64,000 nt of DNA, from positions 434,001 to 498,000 of the forward strand of contig NZ_CP022961.1 of NCBI RefSeq assembly GCF_002285795.1, read 5' to 3'. The position numbers were made by a program, and so were the translations under genes. The notes beneath the pieces were generated by a model, which was not told the origin of the DNA, did not search any database, and saw nothing but the letters and a program-made list of their open reading frames with translations. Shown here piece after piece: positions 48,451 to 56,679 of the stretch. Position 1 is the stretch's first letter. Each line of letters begins with the position of its first letter. The DNA comes from Plantactinospora sp. KBS50. Its GTDB lineage: Bacteria; Actinomycetota; Actinomycetes; Mycobacteriales; Micromonosporaceae.

Positions 48451-50556
48451 TCAGTCCTCGTCCGATTTCCCGGACCGCATCCCGGACGAGATCAGCTCCA
48501 TTACGGACGAGTCCTGCAACGTGGTCACATCGCCCAGAGAGCGGTTTTCGGCCACATCCCGGAGCAACCGCCGCATGATTTTTCCGGACCGGGTCTTCGG
48601 CAACTCCGGTACCAACATGATCTGGCGGGGCTTGGCGATCGGACCGAGCGTCTTCGCCACGTGGTTGCGCAACTCGGCGATCAGCGCCTCGCCCGCGTCG
48701 CCCGAGGTGTCGATGTTCCCGCGCGGGATGGTGAACGCCACGATCGCCTGACCGGTGGTCGGATCCGTCGCGCCCACCACGGCCGCCTCGGCCACCGACG
48801 GGTGCGAGACCAGCGCCGACTCCACCTCCGTGGTGGAGATGTTGTGCCCCGACACCAGCATCACGTCGTCCACCCGGCCGAGCAGCCACAGGTGCCCGTC
48901 GTCGTCCTTCTTGGCGCCGTCGCCGGCGAAGTAGACCCACTCGCCGCCGCCGCCGTTGCCGTCGGCGCCTGCGCCGCTGTGTTGGCCGTCGGCGCCCGCG
49001 CCGCTGTGTTGGCCGTCGGCGCCCGCGCCGCTGTGTTGGCCGTCGGCGCCCGCGCCGCTGTGTTGGCCGTCGGCGCCCGCGCCGAAGCGCGACCAGTACG
49101 TCTCCAGGAAGCGCTGGTCGTCACCCCAGATCGTGCGCAGCATCGACGGCCACGGCTCGCGCAGCACCAGGTAGCCTCCGCCGCCGTTGGGCACCGGTAC
49201 GCCCTGGTCGTCGACCACGTCCGCGGCGATCCCGGGCAGCGGCGACATCGCGCTGCCCGGCTTGGTGGCCGTCACCCCGGGCAGCGGCGAGATCATCATG
49301 GCGCCGGTCTCCGTCTGCCACCAGGTGTCCACCACCGGGCAGTTACCCCGGCCGATGTGCTGGCGGTACCACATCCACGCCTCGGGGTTGATCGGCTCGC
49401 CGACGCTGCCCAGCAGCCGCAGCGAGGACAGGTCGTGCTCCTGGGGAATGTCCTCGCCCCACTTCATCATCGTGCGGATCAGGGTCGGCGCGGTGTACAG
49501 GATGCTCACCCGGTACCGGTCGACGATCTCCCAGAACCGCCCCCGGTCCGGGGTGTCCGGCGTCCCCTCGTACATCACCTGGGTGGCGCCGTTGGACAGC
49601 GGGCCGTACACGATGTAGGAGTGCCCGGTCACCCAGCCGATGTCGGCGGTGCACCAGTAGACGTCCGTCTCCGGCTTCAGGTCGAACACGGCGTGCGTGG
49701 TGTAGCTGGCCTGGGTCAGGTACCCGCCGGTGGTGTGCAGGATCCCCTTCGGCTTCGCCGTGGTGCCGCTGGTGTAGAGGATGAACAGCGGGTGCTCGGC
49801 GTCGAACGCGCTGGCCTCGTGGCTCTCGTCGGCCGTCTCCACGGCCTCGTGCCACCACACGTCCTTGTCGCCCCAGGCGACCTCGCCGCCGGTGCGCCGC
49901 ACCACAAGCACGTGCTCGACCGTGTCGGAGCGGGACACCGCCTCGTCGACCGTCGACTTCAGGTCCGACGGCTTGCCCCGGCGGTACCCGCCGTCCGAGG
50001 TGATCACCAGTTTGGCGCTGGCGTCGGCGATCCGGCTGCTCAGCGCGTCGGCGGAGAAGCCGCCGAAGACGACGCTGTGGGTGGCGCCGATCCGGGCGCA
50101 GGCGAGCATCGCGACCGCCGCCTCGGGGATCATCGGCAGGTAGATCGCCACCCGGTCGCCGGCGGTCACCCCCAGGTCGGTCAGCGCGTTGGCCGCCTGG
50201 CAGGTCAGCTTGAGCAGTTGCGCGTACGTGATGGTCCGGGTGTCACCCGGCTCGCCCTCCCAGTGGATCGCCACCCGGTCGCCGTTGCCGGCCGCGACGT
50301 GCCGGTCGAGGCAGTTGTACGCCACGTTGAGCCGGCCGCCCACGAACCACTTGGCGAACGGGGGGTTGGACCAGTCCAGCGTCTGTTCCCAGCGCTGCGC
50401 CCAGTCCAGCCGGTCGGCCTGCTTCGCCCAGAAGGCCAGCCGGTCGGCGGCCGCCTCGTCGTATGCCGCCGCCGTCACGTTGGCGTCGTTGGCGAGCCCG
50501 TCCGGCGGTGGGAAGACCCGGGTCTCGTTCAACAGATTGGCCAGCGTCTCGCTCAT
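48451..50556 (-). CDS. acs: Acetyl-CoA synthetase with repeat insertion
   Basis: A 701-residue AMP-forming acetyl-CoA synthetase, about 45 residues longer than usual. The core motifs are intact: [20 protein letters not shown] (P-loop), [30 protein letters not shown] and the C-terminal [15 protein letters not shown] with the Lys that is acetylated in other bacteria. Between [11 protein letters not shown] and [10 protein letters not shown] (about residues 492-532) lies a tract of nine-residue units (GAGADGQHS) repeated four times plus a partial copy. The insert falls near the hinge that lets the C-terminal domain rotate. ATG 50556 has GGAGGG upstream. Its neighbour is a degenerate Fic gene, divergent. 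Confidence 0.95.
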   Translation of the reverse strand: MSETLANLLNETRVFPPPDGLANDANVTAAAYDEAAADRLAFWAKQADRLDWAQRWEQTLDWSNPPFAKWFVGGRLNVAYNCLDRHVAAGNGDRVAIHWEGEPGDTRTITYAQLLKLTCQAANALTDLGVTAGDRVAIYLPMIPEAAVAMLACARIGATHSVVFGGFSADALSSRIADASAKLVITSDGGYRRGKPSDLKSTVDEAVSRSDTVEHVLVVRRTGGEVAWGDKDVWWHEAVETADESHEASAFDAEHPLFILYTSGTTAKPKGILHTTGGYLTQASYTTHAVFDLKPETDVYWCTADIGWVTGHSYIVYGPLSNGATQVMYEGTPDTPDRGRFWEIVDRYRVSILYTAPTLIRTMMKWGEDIPQEHDLSSLRLLGSVGEPINPEAWMWYRQHIGRGNCPVVDTWWQTETGAMMISPLPGVTATKPGSAMSPLPGIAADVVDDQGVPVPNGGGGYLVLREPWPSMLRTIWGDDQRFLETYWSRFGAGADGQHSGAGADGQHSGAGADGQHSGAGADGQHSGAGADGNGGGGEWVYFAGDGAKKDDDGHLWLLGRVDDVMLVSGHNISTTEVESALVSHPSVAEAAVVGATDPTTGQAIVAFTIPRGNIDTSGDAGEALIAELRNHVAKTLGPIAKPRQIMLVPELPKTRSGKIMRRLLRDVAENRSLGDVTTLQDSSVMELISSGMRSGKSDED
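48961..49083 (-). repeat. 27-bp in-frame minisatellite in acs
   Basis: Four full 27-bp units (48961-48987, 48988-49014, 49015-49041, 49042-49068) and 15 bases of a fifth. The first differs by one base (T for C); the others are identical, so expansion is recent. Confidence 0.97.
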
Positions 50557-50764
50557 CTCAGCCCGTCCCTCCGCTTCCCGTGACGTACATCATGCGACCC
50601 TAGTCGCGCCCGGCGGCGCATCGCGACCGGAGGCCGAGCGTGCGGTGGCCCGGGCGCCGAACGGTGCTTCTCGGGCGCCGGCCGGTCCGGGGCGCCGGCT
50701 GGTCCCGGACGTCGGCCGGTGGATCGCCGTGCCGGGGCCACCGGCGCGGCACTAGCGTGGTCGG

Positions 50765-51595
50765 GTGACCACCGACCCGCTCGCCCCGCTGCTCTCCCTC
50801 GCCGACGTCGCGCCGGCCGTCGACCACGCCCGCGACCGGGTCGACCAGGCGCTGCGGCACCGCGCGTTGCGGCGGCAGGGCGGCCGGGTGGCGGCCGAGG
50901 TCAGCCTGCGCTGCGCGGTCGCCAGCGCCGCGATCGAGGGCCACGGGTACGACCTGGATGCCGTCCGCGCCGGCACGGTCACCGATCCGGTGGTGCAGGG
51001 CGCGCTGCGGGTCGCCGGCGAGTTGCCGGGACTGGCCGACCGGTGGTCCCGGGCACCCCGGCAGGTACTGGCCCGGCTGCACGTGCTCGCCGCCCGGGAC
51101 GCCGTACCCGCCGACGAACTGGGGCGGCCGGGCGCCGCGGCGCCCGGCGACCGTCCGCCGGTCTCGCCGGCCGGTGCCGGTCCAGGGGCGGTGGCCGCTC
51201 CGCAGGTCTCGCCGGCCGGCGGCCCGGCTGTGGGGGCGGCGCTGGGCGTGCGGCTGGACGGGCTGGCCGCGCTGGTGGCCGGCGGCACCAGCGCGCCGCC
51301 GGTGCTGCTGGCCGCCGTCGTGCATGGCGAACTGCTGGCGCTGCGACCGTTCGCCGGCCCCTCCGGCGTGGTGGCCCGCGCGGCGGCCCGGCTGACGCTG
51401 CTGTCCACCGGCTTCGACCCGCGTGGCCTGGTGGCCGTCGACCTCGGCCACCGCGAGCGGCAGCCCGAGTACGTCGGCTCGGCCGGCGCGTTCGCCACCG
51501 GTACCCCGGACGGGCTGCGGTCCTGGCTCCGGCACTACGTCGCGGCCGTCGAACTGGGCGCCGACCGGCTCACCCAGATCTGCGACGAGATCTGA
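50765..51595 (+). CDS. Degenerate Fic-family protein
   Basis: A 276-residue protein with a Fic-like layout. The N-terminal SLRCAVASAAIEGHGYDLDA matches the alpha-inhibitory region of class-II Fic proteins (SxxxE-like AAIEG). The expected active motif HPFx[DE]GNGRxxR aligns with R-P-F-A-G-P-S-G-V-V-A-R in ALRPFAGPSGVVARAAARL: the catalytic His is Arg and the GNGR is lost, while Pro, Phe, Gly and the last Arg remain. AMP transfer is therefore unlikely. A Pro/Gly/Ala insert (about residues 122-160) splits the domain. GTG 50765 is divergent from acs, which suggests, but does not prove, a link to acetyl-CoA synthetase. Confidence 0.6.
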   Translation: MTTDPLAPLLSLADVAPAVDHARDRVDQALRHRALRRQGGRVAAEVSLRCAVASAAIEGHGYDLDAVRAGTVTDPVVQGALRVAGELPGLADRWSRAPRQVLARLHVLAARDAVPADELGRPGAAAPGDRPPVSPAGAGPGAVAAPQVSPAGGPAVGAALGVRLDGLAALVAGGTSAPPVLLAAVVHGELLALRPFAGPSGVVARAAARLTLLSTGFDPRGLVAVDLGHRERQPEYVGSAGAFATGTPDGLRSWLRHYVAAVELGADRLTQICDEI

Positions 51596-51647
51596 GCGGG
51601 CGCCGCCTTCGGCGTACCGGCGGCCCCGGCGCTTCCGCGAACGCCGC

Positions 51648-51763
51648 GGGTTCCGTTTCGGCGGGTGCGTGCCGGTGTCTGCCGCTTCGGCGGCTGCCTC
51701 CACGGTGTCTGCCGTTCGGGCCGGTGCGGGCCGGTGGGTTCCGTTTCGGCGGGTGCCTGCCGG
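51648..51763. repeat. 28-bp direct repeat
   Basis: Copies at 51648-51675 and 51736-51763, starting GGGTTCCGTTTCGGCGGG, differ at one base. They lie in the gap between the convergent Fic and HAD genes; the second copy touches the HAD stop. Confidence 0.85.
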
Positions 51764-51764
51764 G

Positions 51765-52571
51765 TCAGGTCGCCGTGCCCAAGGCCCGACTGCGCCGGTG
51801 CCGTCCGTACCAGGCGACCCCGATCGCGACGCCCACCCCCACCCCGAGCGCCGCCGCGGCGACCGGGACGGCGGGCCGGTCGCGCAGCCGGCGGCCCACC
51901 GGTACGGGGCGGCGGAACTCCAGGATCGGCCAGCCCTGCTCGGTGGCGAGCTTGCGCAGCGCCCGGTCCGGGTTGACGGCCGTGGGGTGGCCGACGCACT
52001 CCAGCAGGGGGCGGTCGCTGATGGAATCGGAGTAGGCGTACGACTCGGTCAGGTCGTATCCGCGGCGGCCAGCCAGTTCCTCGACCGCGGAGACCTTGCT
52101 CGGGCCGGCGGCGTAGAACTCGACCTCGCCGTTGTACCGCCCGTCGGTCACCGACATCCGGGTGGCGATCACGTCCGTCACCCCGAGCAACTCGCCGATC
52201 GGGCGCACCATCTCCTCGCCCGAGGCCGACACCAGCACCACGTCCCGGCCCTCGGTCTGATGGTGTTCGATCAGGGCGGCCGCCTCGGCGTAGACGTACG
52301 GGTGGATCAGCTCGTGCAGGGCCTCCGTGACGACCTGCCGGACCTGTTCCACGGGCCAGCCCTTGCAGAGCGCGGCGAGGTAGTCCCGGGTCCGGGCCAT
52401 CGTCTGCTCGTCCGTGCCGCCCAGCCGGAACATCAACTGCGCGTACGCGGACTTCACGACGTCCTGCCTCGTGATCAGCCCATCCCGGTAGAACGGCCGG
52501 CCGAACGCCAAGGCACTGGACTTGGCGATGACGGTCTTGTCGAGATCGAAAAACGCGGCACTTCGGCCCAC
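51765..52571 (-). CDS. HAD-IB family phosphatase (SerB-like)
   Basis: A 268-residue haloacid-dehalogenase-fold hydrolase. Motif I is D9-L-D11-K-T13 in AAFFDLDKTVIA, motif II is VVLVSASGEEM, and motif IV is YAYSDSISDRPLLECVG, with the HAD-IB N-terminal cap. The C-terminal 30 residues have a hydrophobic helix (VAAAALGVGVGVAIGVAWYG), so the enzyme is probably membrane-anchored, as are relatives such as Rv3661. Substrate is unknown; phosphoserine or lipid phosphates are options. GTG 52571 is preferred over TTG 52580; a -10-like TAGACT is so close that the mRNA may be leaderless. Confidence 0.85.
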   Translation of the reverse strand: MGRSAAFFDLDKTVIAKSSALAFGRPFYRDGLITRQDVVKSAYAQLMFRLGGTDEQTMARTRDYLAALCKGWPVEQVRQVVTEALHELIHPYVYAEAAALIEHHQTEGRDVVLVSASGEEMVRPIGELLGVTDVIATRMSVTDGRYNGEVEFYAAGPSKVSAVEELAGRRGYDLTESYAYSDSISDRPLLECVGHPTAVNPDRALRKLATEQGWPILEFRRPVPVGRRLRDRPAVPVAAAALGVGVGVAIGVAWYGRHRRSRALGTAT

Positions 52572-52579
52572 GGCGGGCA

Positions 52580-52585
52580 AGTCTA
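52580..52585 (-). promoter_or_regulatory. -10 element TAGACT of the HAD gene
   Basis: TAGACT on the minus strand ends 9 bases before the GTG at 52571. Transcription would start within a few bases of that codon, which would make a leaderless mRNA. No clear -35 is seen. Confidence 0.35.
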
Positions 52586-52789
52586 GCCGGATGAGCTACG
52601 CTCGGCGGGAGTGCGGGGTCACACCAGCATGTCAGGGCGCGGTAGGGTCCTGACTCGGCGGTCAGGTGCCTCGGCTTCCAGACGACACGCAGCGTCCGCG
52701 GAATTTTGCAGGGAGTGGATGCGGTGGCCACTCGACGTATACAAGACGGCTCAGGCATGCTTGTATCTACGACAGATTCATAGCTAGCT

Positions 52790-52893
52790 CTCGGCGGTTG
52801 CACCCCCCGTGACCGCTGAGTGGGTTCGACTCAACCCCCCCGGAGCCGAACCCGTAGACGACCCCCGTCACCCCCCGACGGGGGTCGTCTCCT
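52790..52893 (+). ncRNA. 6C small RNA
   Basis: Three consecutive hairpins carry runs of at least six C in their loops. The first is CTCGGCGGT (52790-52798) paired with ACCGCTGAG (52812-52820), loop C6. The second is GGGTTCG (52822-52828) with CGAACCC (52847-52853), inner CTC/GAG, loop C7. The third is ACGACCCCCGTC (52858-52869) with GACGGGGGTCGT (52877-52888), loop ACCCCCC, followed by CTCCTCTT. C-rich loops define the actinobacterial 6C RNA; the last hairpin doubles as the terminator. The place between a HAD gene and ssd is, as I recall, the same as for B11 of M. tuberculosis. The strand is inferred from the terminator and the AT-rich TTGTAT...CATAGCT upstream. Confidence 0.85.
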
Positions 52894-52965
52894 CTTCGGG
52901 TACAGCCATTCACCCAGGTCATAGGTCGTCATAGGCTGGCGAATCGCGGCCACATCCATGATCAA

Positions 52966-53028
52966 CTCGTCTTCGGCGAAGTCGGGGTGTCTCGGCGTCC
53001 CGAACGCCCCGACTTCGCCGAAGACGAG
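52966..53028. repeat. Perfect 22-bp inverted repeat
   Basis: Arms 52966-52987 and 53007-53028 are exact reverse complements (start CTCGTCTTCGGCGAAGTC) around a 19-base loop. Outside, GATCAA (52960-52965) and TTGATC (53035-53040) pair too. Because of the palindrome, both strands translate a DFAEDE peptide. It is a hairpin terminator or a repeated palindromic element. Confidence 0.8.
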
Positions 53029-53140
53029 TCGACCTTGATCGTCCGGTGCCCCGCGGCACGACCATCTCGGCGACCGGGGCACACGGGGTACGCGGCAGCA
53101 TGGCCACACCCTCTTAGCAGATCAGGACCGATTGCGGCGG

Positions 53141-53168
53141 TTATCCACAGCCGGCCCGGTTGTCCACA
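53141..53168 (+). promoter_or_regulatory. Two DnaA boxes (TTATCCACA, TTGTCCACA) upstream of ssd
   Basis: TTATCCACA at 53141-53149 and TTGTCCACA at 53160-53168 are exact consensus boxes in the same orientation 19 bp apart, about 90 bases before ssd. A pair suggests DnaA binding and cell-cycle control of this gene. Confidence 0.5.
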
Positions 53169-53256
53169 GATCACCATCCGGCGCCCATTGGGGCACCTCG
53201 ACGGCGTCAGGCTGATCCGGTCCCGCCAAACCGCGACCGCCGCCGGAGGCCCCACG

Positions 53257-54357
53257 ATGCCCACCCGCACGGTTTCCGCCGGACGACGACTGCCGCTCGT
53301 CGTCACGTCCGACGGTGAACTCCTCGACGAACTGCTCCGGCTGGCTGCGGCGGCCGGCACCGAGGTCGAGGTGGCCGCCGATCCGGCAGCCGCCCGGTCC
53401 CGCTGGTCGGCCGCGCCGCTGGTGCTGGTCGGCGCCGACCAGGCGGAGGCCTGCCTGCGGGCACGGCTGGCGCACCGGACCTCGCTCGTGCTGGTCGGCC
53501 GCGCCGGGCACGTGGATCCCGGATGGGAGATCGCCGACCTGGTCGGCGCGCAGCACGTCGCCGTCCTGCCGAGCGCGGAGCCATGGGTGGTGGACCGGCT
53601 CGGCGAGACGGTGCCGAGCCTCGGCGCCGGCGGACCGGGGCGGGTGTTGACCGTGATCGGTGGGCGCGGCGGCGCCGGCGCCAGCGTGCTGGCCGGCGGC
53701 CTGGCCATCACCGCCGCCCGACGCGGTCTGCGCACGCTGCTGGTGGACGCCGATCCGCTCGGCGGTGGCCTGGACCTCGTGCTCGGCTGGGAGGAACTGG
53801 AGGGGCTGCGCTGGCCGGCGCTCCGCCAGGCGGACGGCCGGGTCGACCCGCCGTCGCTGGTCCGGGCGTTACCCAGCCGGGACGACCTGGTGATGATCTC
53901 GTGGGACCGGGGAGATCCGGTGCATCTGCCGGTCGATGCCATGGCCGCGGCGCTGGACGCGGGACGGCGGGGTCGGGACGTGATGGTCGTGGATCTACCC
54001 CGGCAACTGGACGAGGCCGCGGTGATCGCGCTCCAGGCCGCCGACCTGGGTCTGCTGATCGTGCCCGCGGAGCTGCGCGCCACCGCCGCGGCGGCCCGGG
54101 TGGCGCGGTCGGCGGCGCCGCACTGCCCGAACCTGTCGCTGGTGGTCCGCGGCCCGGCGCCCGGCGGCCTGCGTGCCCGGGAGGTGTCCCGGTCCCTCGA
54201 CCTGCCGCTGGTCGGCACGCTGCGGCCCGAGCCGGGGTTGCGACGCGCTCTGGAGCGGGGCGAGGCACCCGCCGCGTCCGGGCACGGTCCGCTGGCCACG
54301 CTCTGCCAGCGGATCATCCGGGAGGTGACCGGTACGCCGGTGGCGGGCGCGGCATGA
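53257..54357 (+). CDS. ssd: Septum-site-determining Ssd / CpaE-like ATPase
   Basis: A 366-residue protein of the actinobacterial CpaE/TadZ-like group (helicase/secretion neighbourhood CpaE-like). A receiver-like N-terminal domain (PLVVTSDGELLDELLRLAAA) is followed by a deviant Walker A, GGRGGAGASVLAG (about 134-146), in which the usual KT is replaced by AS, and by TLLVDADPLGGGLDLVLGWE. The lost Lys suggests weak or no ATP hydrolysis, as in other Ssd proteins. It places the pilus machinery and, in mycobacteria, affects septum formation. ATG 53257 has GGAGG eight bases upstream. Overlaps tadA (ATGA). Confidence 0.88.
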   Translation: MPTRTVSAGRRLPLVVTSDGELLDELLRLAAAAGTEVEVAADPAAARSRWSAAPLVLVGADQAEACLRARLAHRTSLVLVGRAGHVDPGWEIADLVGAQHVAVLPSAEPWVVDRLGETVPSLGAGGPGRVLTVIGGRGGAGASVLAGGLAITAARRGLRTLLVDADPLGGGLDLVLGWEELEGLRWPALRQADGRVDPPSLVRALPSRDDLVMISWDRGDPVHLPVDAMAAALDAGRRGRDVMVVDLPRQLDEAAVIALQAADLGLLIVPAELRATAAAARVARSAAPHCPNLSLVVRGPAPGGLRAREVSRSLDLPLVGTLRPEPGLRRALERGEAPAASGHGPLATLCQRIIREVTGTPVAGAA

Positions 54358-56264
54358 CCGGCGATCCGGCCGGCGCCGGCATCTCCGGACGGGTACGCCG
54401 CCGCTTCGCGGTCCGGGGCACGGCGGTGACCCCGGCGGCCGTCGTGGCTGCGGTACGCGAGGAGCCTGCCGCCGCGGTGCTGGGCGACACCACGCTGCTG
54501 CGGACGGCCGCCCGGGTGCATCAGGACCTCACCGGCGCCGGACCGCTGGCGCCGTTGCTGGCCGATCCGGCGGTGACCGATGTGCTGGTGAACGGGGTGC
54601 GCGTGTGGGCGGACCGGGGTGACGGGCTGCACCCCGTACCGCTGGCCCTTGGTGACCGGTCGGATGTCCGCCGGCTGGCGCAACGGCTGGTGGCTGCCGG
54701 TGGCCGGCGGCTGGACGACTCGGCGCCGTTCGCGGACGCGCGGCTGCCGGACGGCACCCGGCTGCACGCGGTGCTCGAACCGATCGCGGCCGACGGCCCG
54801 TACCTGTCGTTCCGCACGTTCCGGCAGCGGCCCTTCCGGCTCGACGAACTGGTCCGCCAGGGCACCGTCGAGGAGCCGGTCGCCGAGCTGCTCACCGCGC
54901 TGATCGCGGCGCGGCTCGCGTACCTGGTCATCGGCGGTACCGGTTCGGGAAAGACGACGCTGCTCAACACGCTGCTCGGTCTGGTGCCGGCGAGCGAGCG
55001 GATCGTGCTCGTGGAGGACGCGGCGGAGCTGCGCCCGGTGCACCCGCACGTGATCGGGTTGCAGACCCGGACCGCCAACGTCGAGGGCTGCGGTTCGGTC
55101 CGGCTGGCCGACCTGGTCCGCCAGGCGCTGCGGATGCGTCCCGACCGGCTGGTGATCGGCGAGTGCCGGGGCGCGGAGATCGTCGACCTGTTGTGTGCGC
55201 TGAACACCGGGCACGACGGTGGGGCCGGCACGTTGCACGCCAACGCCCCGCGGGACGTGCCGGCCCGGCTTGAGGCGCTCGGCATGCTCGGTGGACTGCC
55301 ACGGGCCGCCCTGCACGCACAGGTCGCCGCGGCGTTGCAGGTGCTGGTGCAGGTCCGCCGCCGCCCGGAGGGCCGGGTGGTCGAGTCGGTCTGCGTGCTC
55401 GCGCCGTACGGCCCGGAGCGGCTGGTGACCGTGCTGCCGGCATGGCGCCGCAGCACCGGCGCCGGCCCTGCCCGGCCGGTGCTGGCCCGGCTGATCGCCG
55501 ACCGCGGGGTCCGGGTGCCGCGGGTGCTCAGCACGCCGATGCTCGGTGCCGGTGCCGGTGCCGGTGCCGGTGCCGGTGCCGGTGCTGGGGCCAGGGCAGT
55601 GCCGCGGCCAGGGGCGGTGCCGCGGCCAGGGGCGGTGCTGGGGGCGACGGCGGTGCTGGGGCCACCGCTGGGGGCGGTGCCGGGGTCGGCGGTGGGGTCG
55701 GGGGCGGCCGGCCGGAGTGGGACGGCGACCACCGGATGCCCGCGCCGGCCGATGGTGCGCCGCGATGAGCGGCCTGCGCCTGGCGCTGGGCGCGGGGCTG
55801 GTGCTGCTGGCGCTCTGCTGGCCCGGTACCGCCCGGTCCGCCGGCCGGCCCGACCCGGTTCGACCGGCAGACCGGCCGACGCCCGGGCCGCGGCGGGCGG
55901 TCCGGCAACTGGTGAGTTGGTGCGCCGCCGGCCGGCGGCGCACGGTCGGCTGCGCGGCCGGGCTGGGCGGGGTGGCCGGGATGCTGTCCGGCGGCCCGGT
56001 GGCCGGGTTGGTGCTGGCCGCCTACGCCGGCTTCGGCGTGCGAACCGCGCTGCGGGCTCGGGTCGGGCGCGTGGACCGGCGGAACCGGCGGGCGCAGTTG
56101 GACCGCCTGGCGGCGTTCGCGGCGGATCTGCGGGCCGGTTCACCGCCGGAGTCCGCCGGCCGGCCAGCGGCCGGGTCAGCATCCGCCGCTCCGACCCCGC
56201 CGGCCGGCCCGGGGTCTGCGCCGCCGGACGACGGGAATCGAGACCCGGGCCGGCGGCGCGGTGA
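54354..56264 (+). CDS. tadA: TadA/CpaF secretion ATPase with repeat tract and frame overrun
   Basis: The pilus assembly ATPase. Residues 1-397 match the family: DVLVNGVRVWADRGDG, FRTFRQRPFRLDELV, Walker A VIGGTGSGKTTLLNTLL (about 190-206), EDAAELRPVHPHVIGLQ and RPDRLVIGECRGAEIVDLL (Walker B). At residue 398 a GGTGCC repeat starts (GAGAGAGA...), followed by Gly/Ala/Pro sequence. The frame then stays open, out of phase, for about 500 bases into tadB and stops only at 56264, giving 636 residues. The usual protein would end near the tadB start (a TGA in another frame overlaps it at 55766-55768). A repeat-linked indel is the simplest reason. ATG 54354 overlaps ssd. Confidence 0.85.
   Translation: MTGDPAGAGISGRVRRRFAVRGTAVTPAAVVAAVREEPAAAVLGDTTLLRTAARVHQDLTGAGPLAPLLADPAVTDVLVNGVRVWADRGDGLHPVPLALGDRSDVRRLAQRLVAAGGRRLDDSAPFADARLPDGTRLHAVLEPIAADGPYLSFRTFRQRPFRLDELVRQGTVEEPVAELLTALIAARLAYLVIGGTGSGKTTLLNTLLGLVPASERIVLVEDAAELRPVHPHVIGLQTRTANVEGCGSVRLADLVRQALRMRPDRLVIGECRGAEIVDLLCALNTGHDGGAGTLHANAPRDVPARLEALGMLGGLPRAALHAQVAAALQVLVQVRRRPEGRVVESVCVLAPYGPERLVTVLPAWRRSTGAGPARPVLARLIADRGVRVPRVLSTPMLGAGAGAGAGAGAGAGARAVPRPGAVPRPGAVLGATAVLGPPLGAVPGSAVGSGAAGRSGTATTGCPRRPMVRRDERPAPGAGRGAGAAGALLARYRPVRRPARPGSTGRPADARAAAGGPATGELVRRRPAAHGRLRGRAGRGGRDAVRRPGGRVGAGRLRRLRRANRAAGSGRARGPAEPAGAVGPPGGVRGGSAGRFTAGVRRPASGRVSIRRSDPAGRPGVCAAGRRESRPGPAAR
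55545..55586 (+). repeat. GGTGCC hexanucleotide repeat in tadA
   Basis: Six perfect GGTGCC units (55545-55580) and one GGTGCT, followed by related GGGGCGGTGC and GGCCAGG words to about 55710. It codes for Gly-Ala. Confidence 0.95.
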
Positions 56265-56679
56265 CCCGCCCGCCGCCCGCGTCGGTCGGGCCGAGGCCGA
56301 CACGGGCGATGCGGATGACTCGGGTGACACGGGCGACCGGCGGACGGAGGCGCTTGCCGCGGCGGCCGTCCGGCTCGCCGAGCGGACCGGGGCGCCGCTG
56401 GCCGAACTCATCGAACGGATCGAGTCCGACGCGCGTTCGGTGGACCGGGGCCGGGCACTGGCCGCCGCACAGGCCGCCGGCGCGACAACGACCGGTTGGC
56501 TGCTGGCCGCGTTGCCGGTCGGCGGCATCGCCCTCGGCTACGGCATCGGCACCGACCCGCTCGCCGTCCTGCTGCACACCCCCGCCGGTGCCGGCTGCGC
56601 AGCGGTGGCCGTCCTGCTCCAGGTCACCGGCCTGCTCTGGGTGGAACGTCTCGGTGCCGGCGTCGAGAGGCCGGTCTGA
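55765..56679 (+). CDS. TadB-like inner-membrane pilus assembly protein
   Basis: A 304-residue T2SSF-type membrane protein with N-terminal (about 4-20) and middle helices (GGVAGMLSGGPVAGLVLAAY), a cytoplasmic domain with GAPLAELIERIESDARSV, and two C-terminal helices (TGWLLAALPVGGIALGYGIG, then GAGCAAVAVLLQVTGLLWVE). The region 130-185 is a low-complexity insert of Pro/Gly/Asp. ATG 55765 is used; the first 500 bases overlap the extended tadA frame out of phase. Overlaps tadC as TGATG. Confidence 0.8.
   Translation: MSGLRLALGAGLVLLALCWPGTARSAGRPDPVRPADRPTPGPRRAVRQLVSWCAAGRRRTVGCAAGLGGVAGMLSGGPVAGLVLAAYAGFGVRTALRARVGRVDRRNRRAQLDRLAAFAADLRAGSPPESAGRPAAGSASAAPTPPAGPGSAPPDDGNRDPGRRRGDPPAARVGRAEADTGDADDSGDTGDRRTEALAAAAVRLAERTGAPLAELIERIESDARSVDRGRALAAAQAAGATTTGWLLAALPVGGIALGYGIGTDPLAVLLHTPAGAGCAAVAVLLQVTGLLWVERLGAGVERPV

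Larger units (their letters stand above)
52581..53256. other. Intergenic region with 6C RNA, long palindrome and DnaA boxes
   Basis: The 676-base gap carries the HAD promoter, the 6C RNA (about 52790-52893), a 22-bp palindrome (52966-53028) and two DnaA boxes (53141-53168), then the ssd ribosome site GGAGG (53245-53249 region). Open frames across it are shadows of the palindrome. I see no protein gene. Confidence 0.7.

Noticed and set aside
52820-52837. GGTTCGA word resembling a tRNA T-arm
   Set aside because: No acceptor or anticodon stem fits; the stretch belongs to a 6C RNA hairpin.
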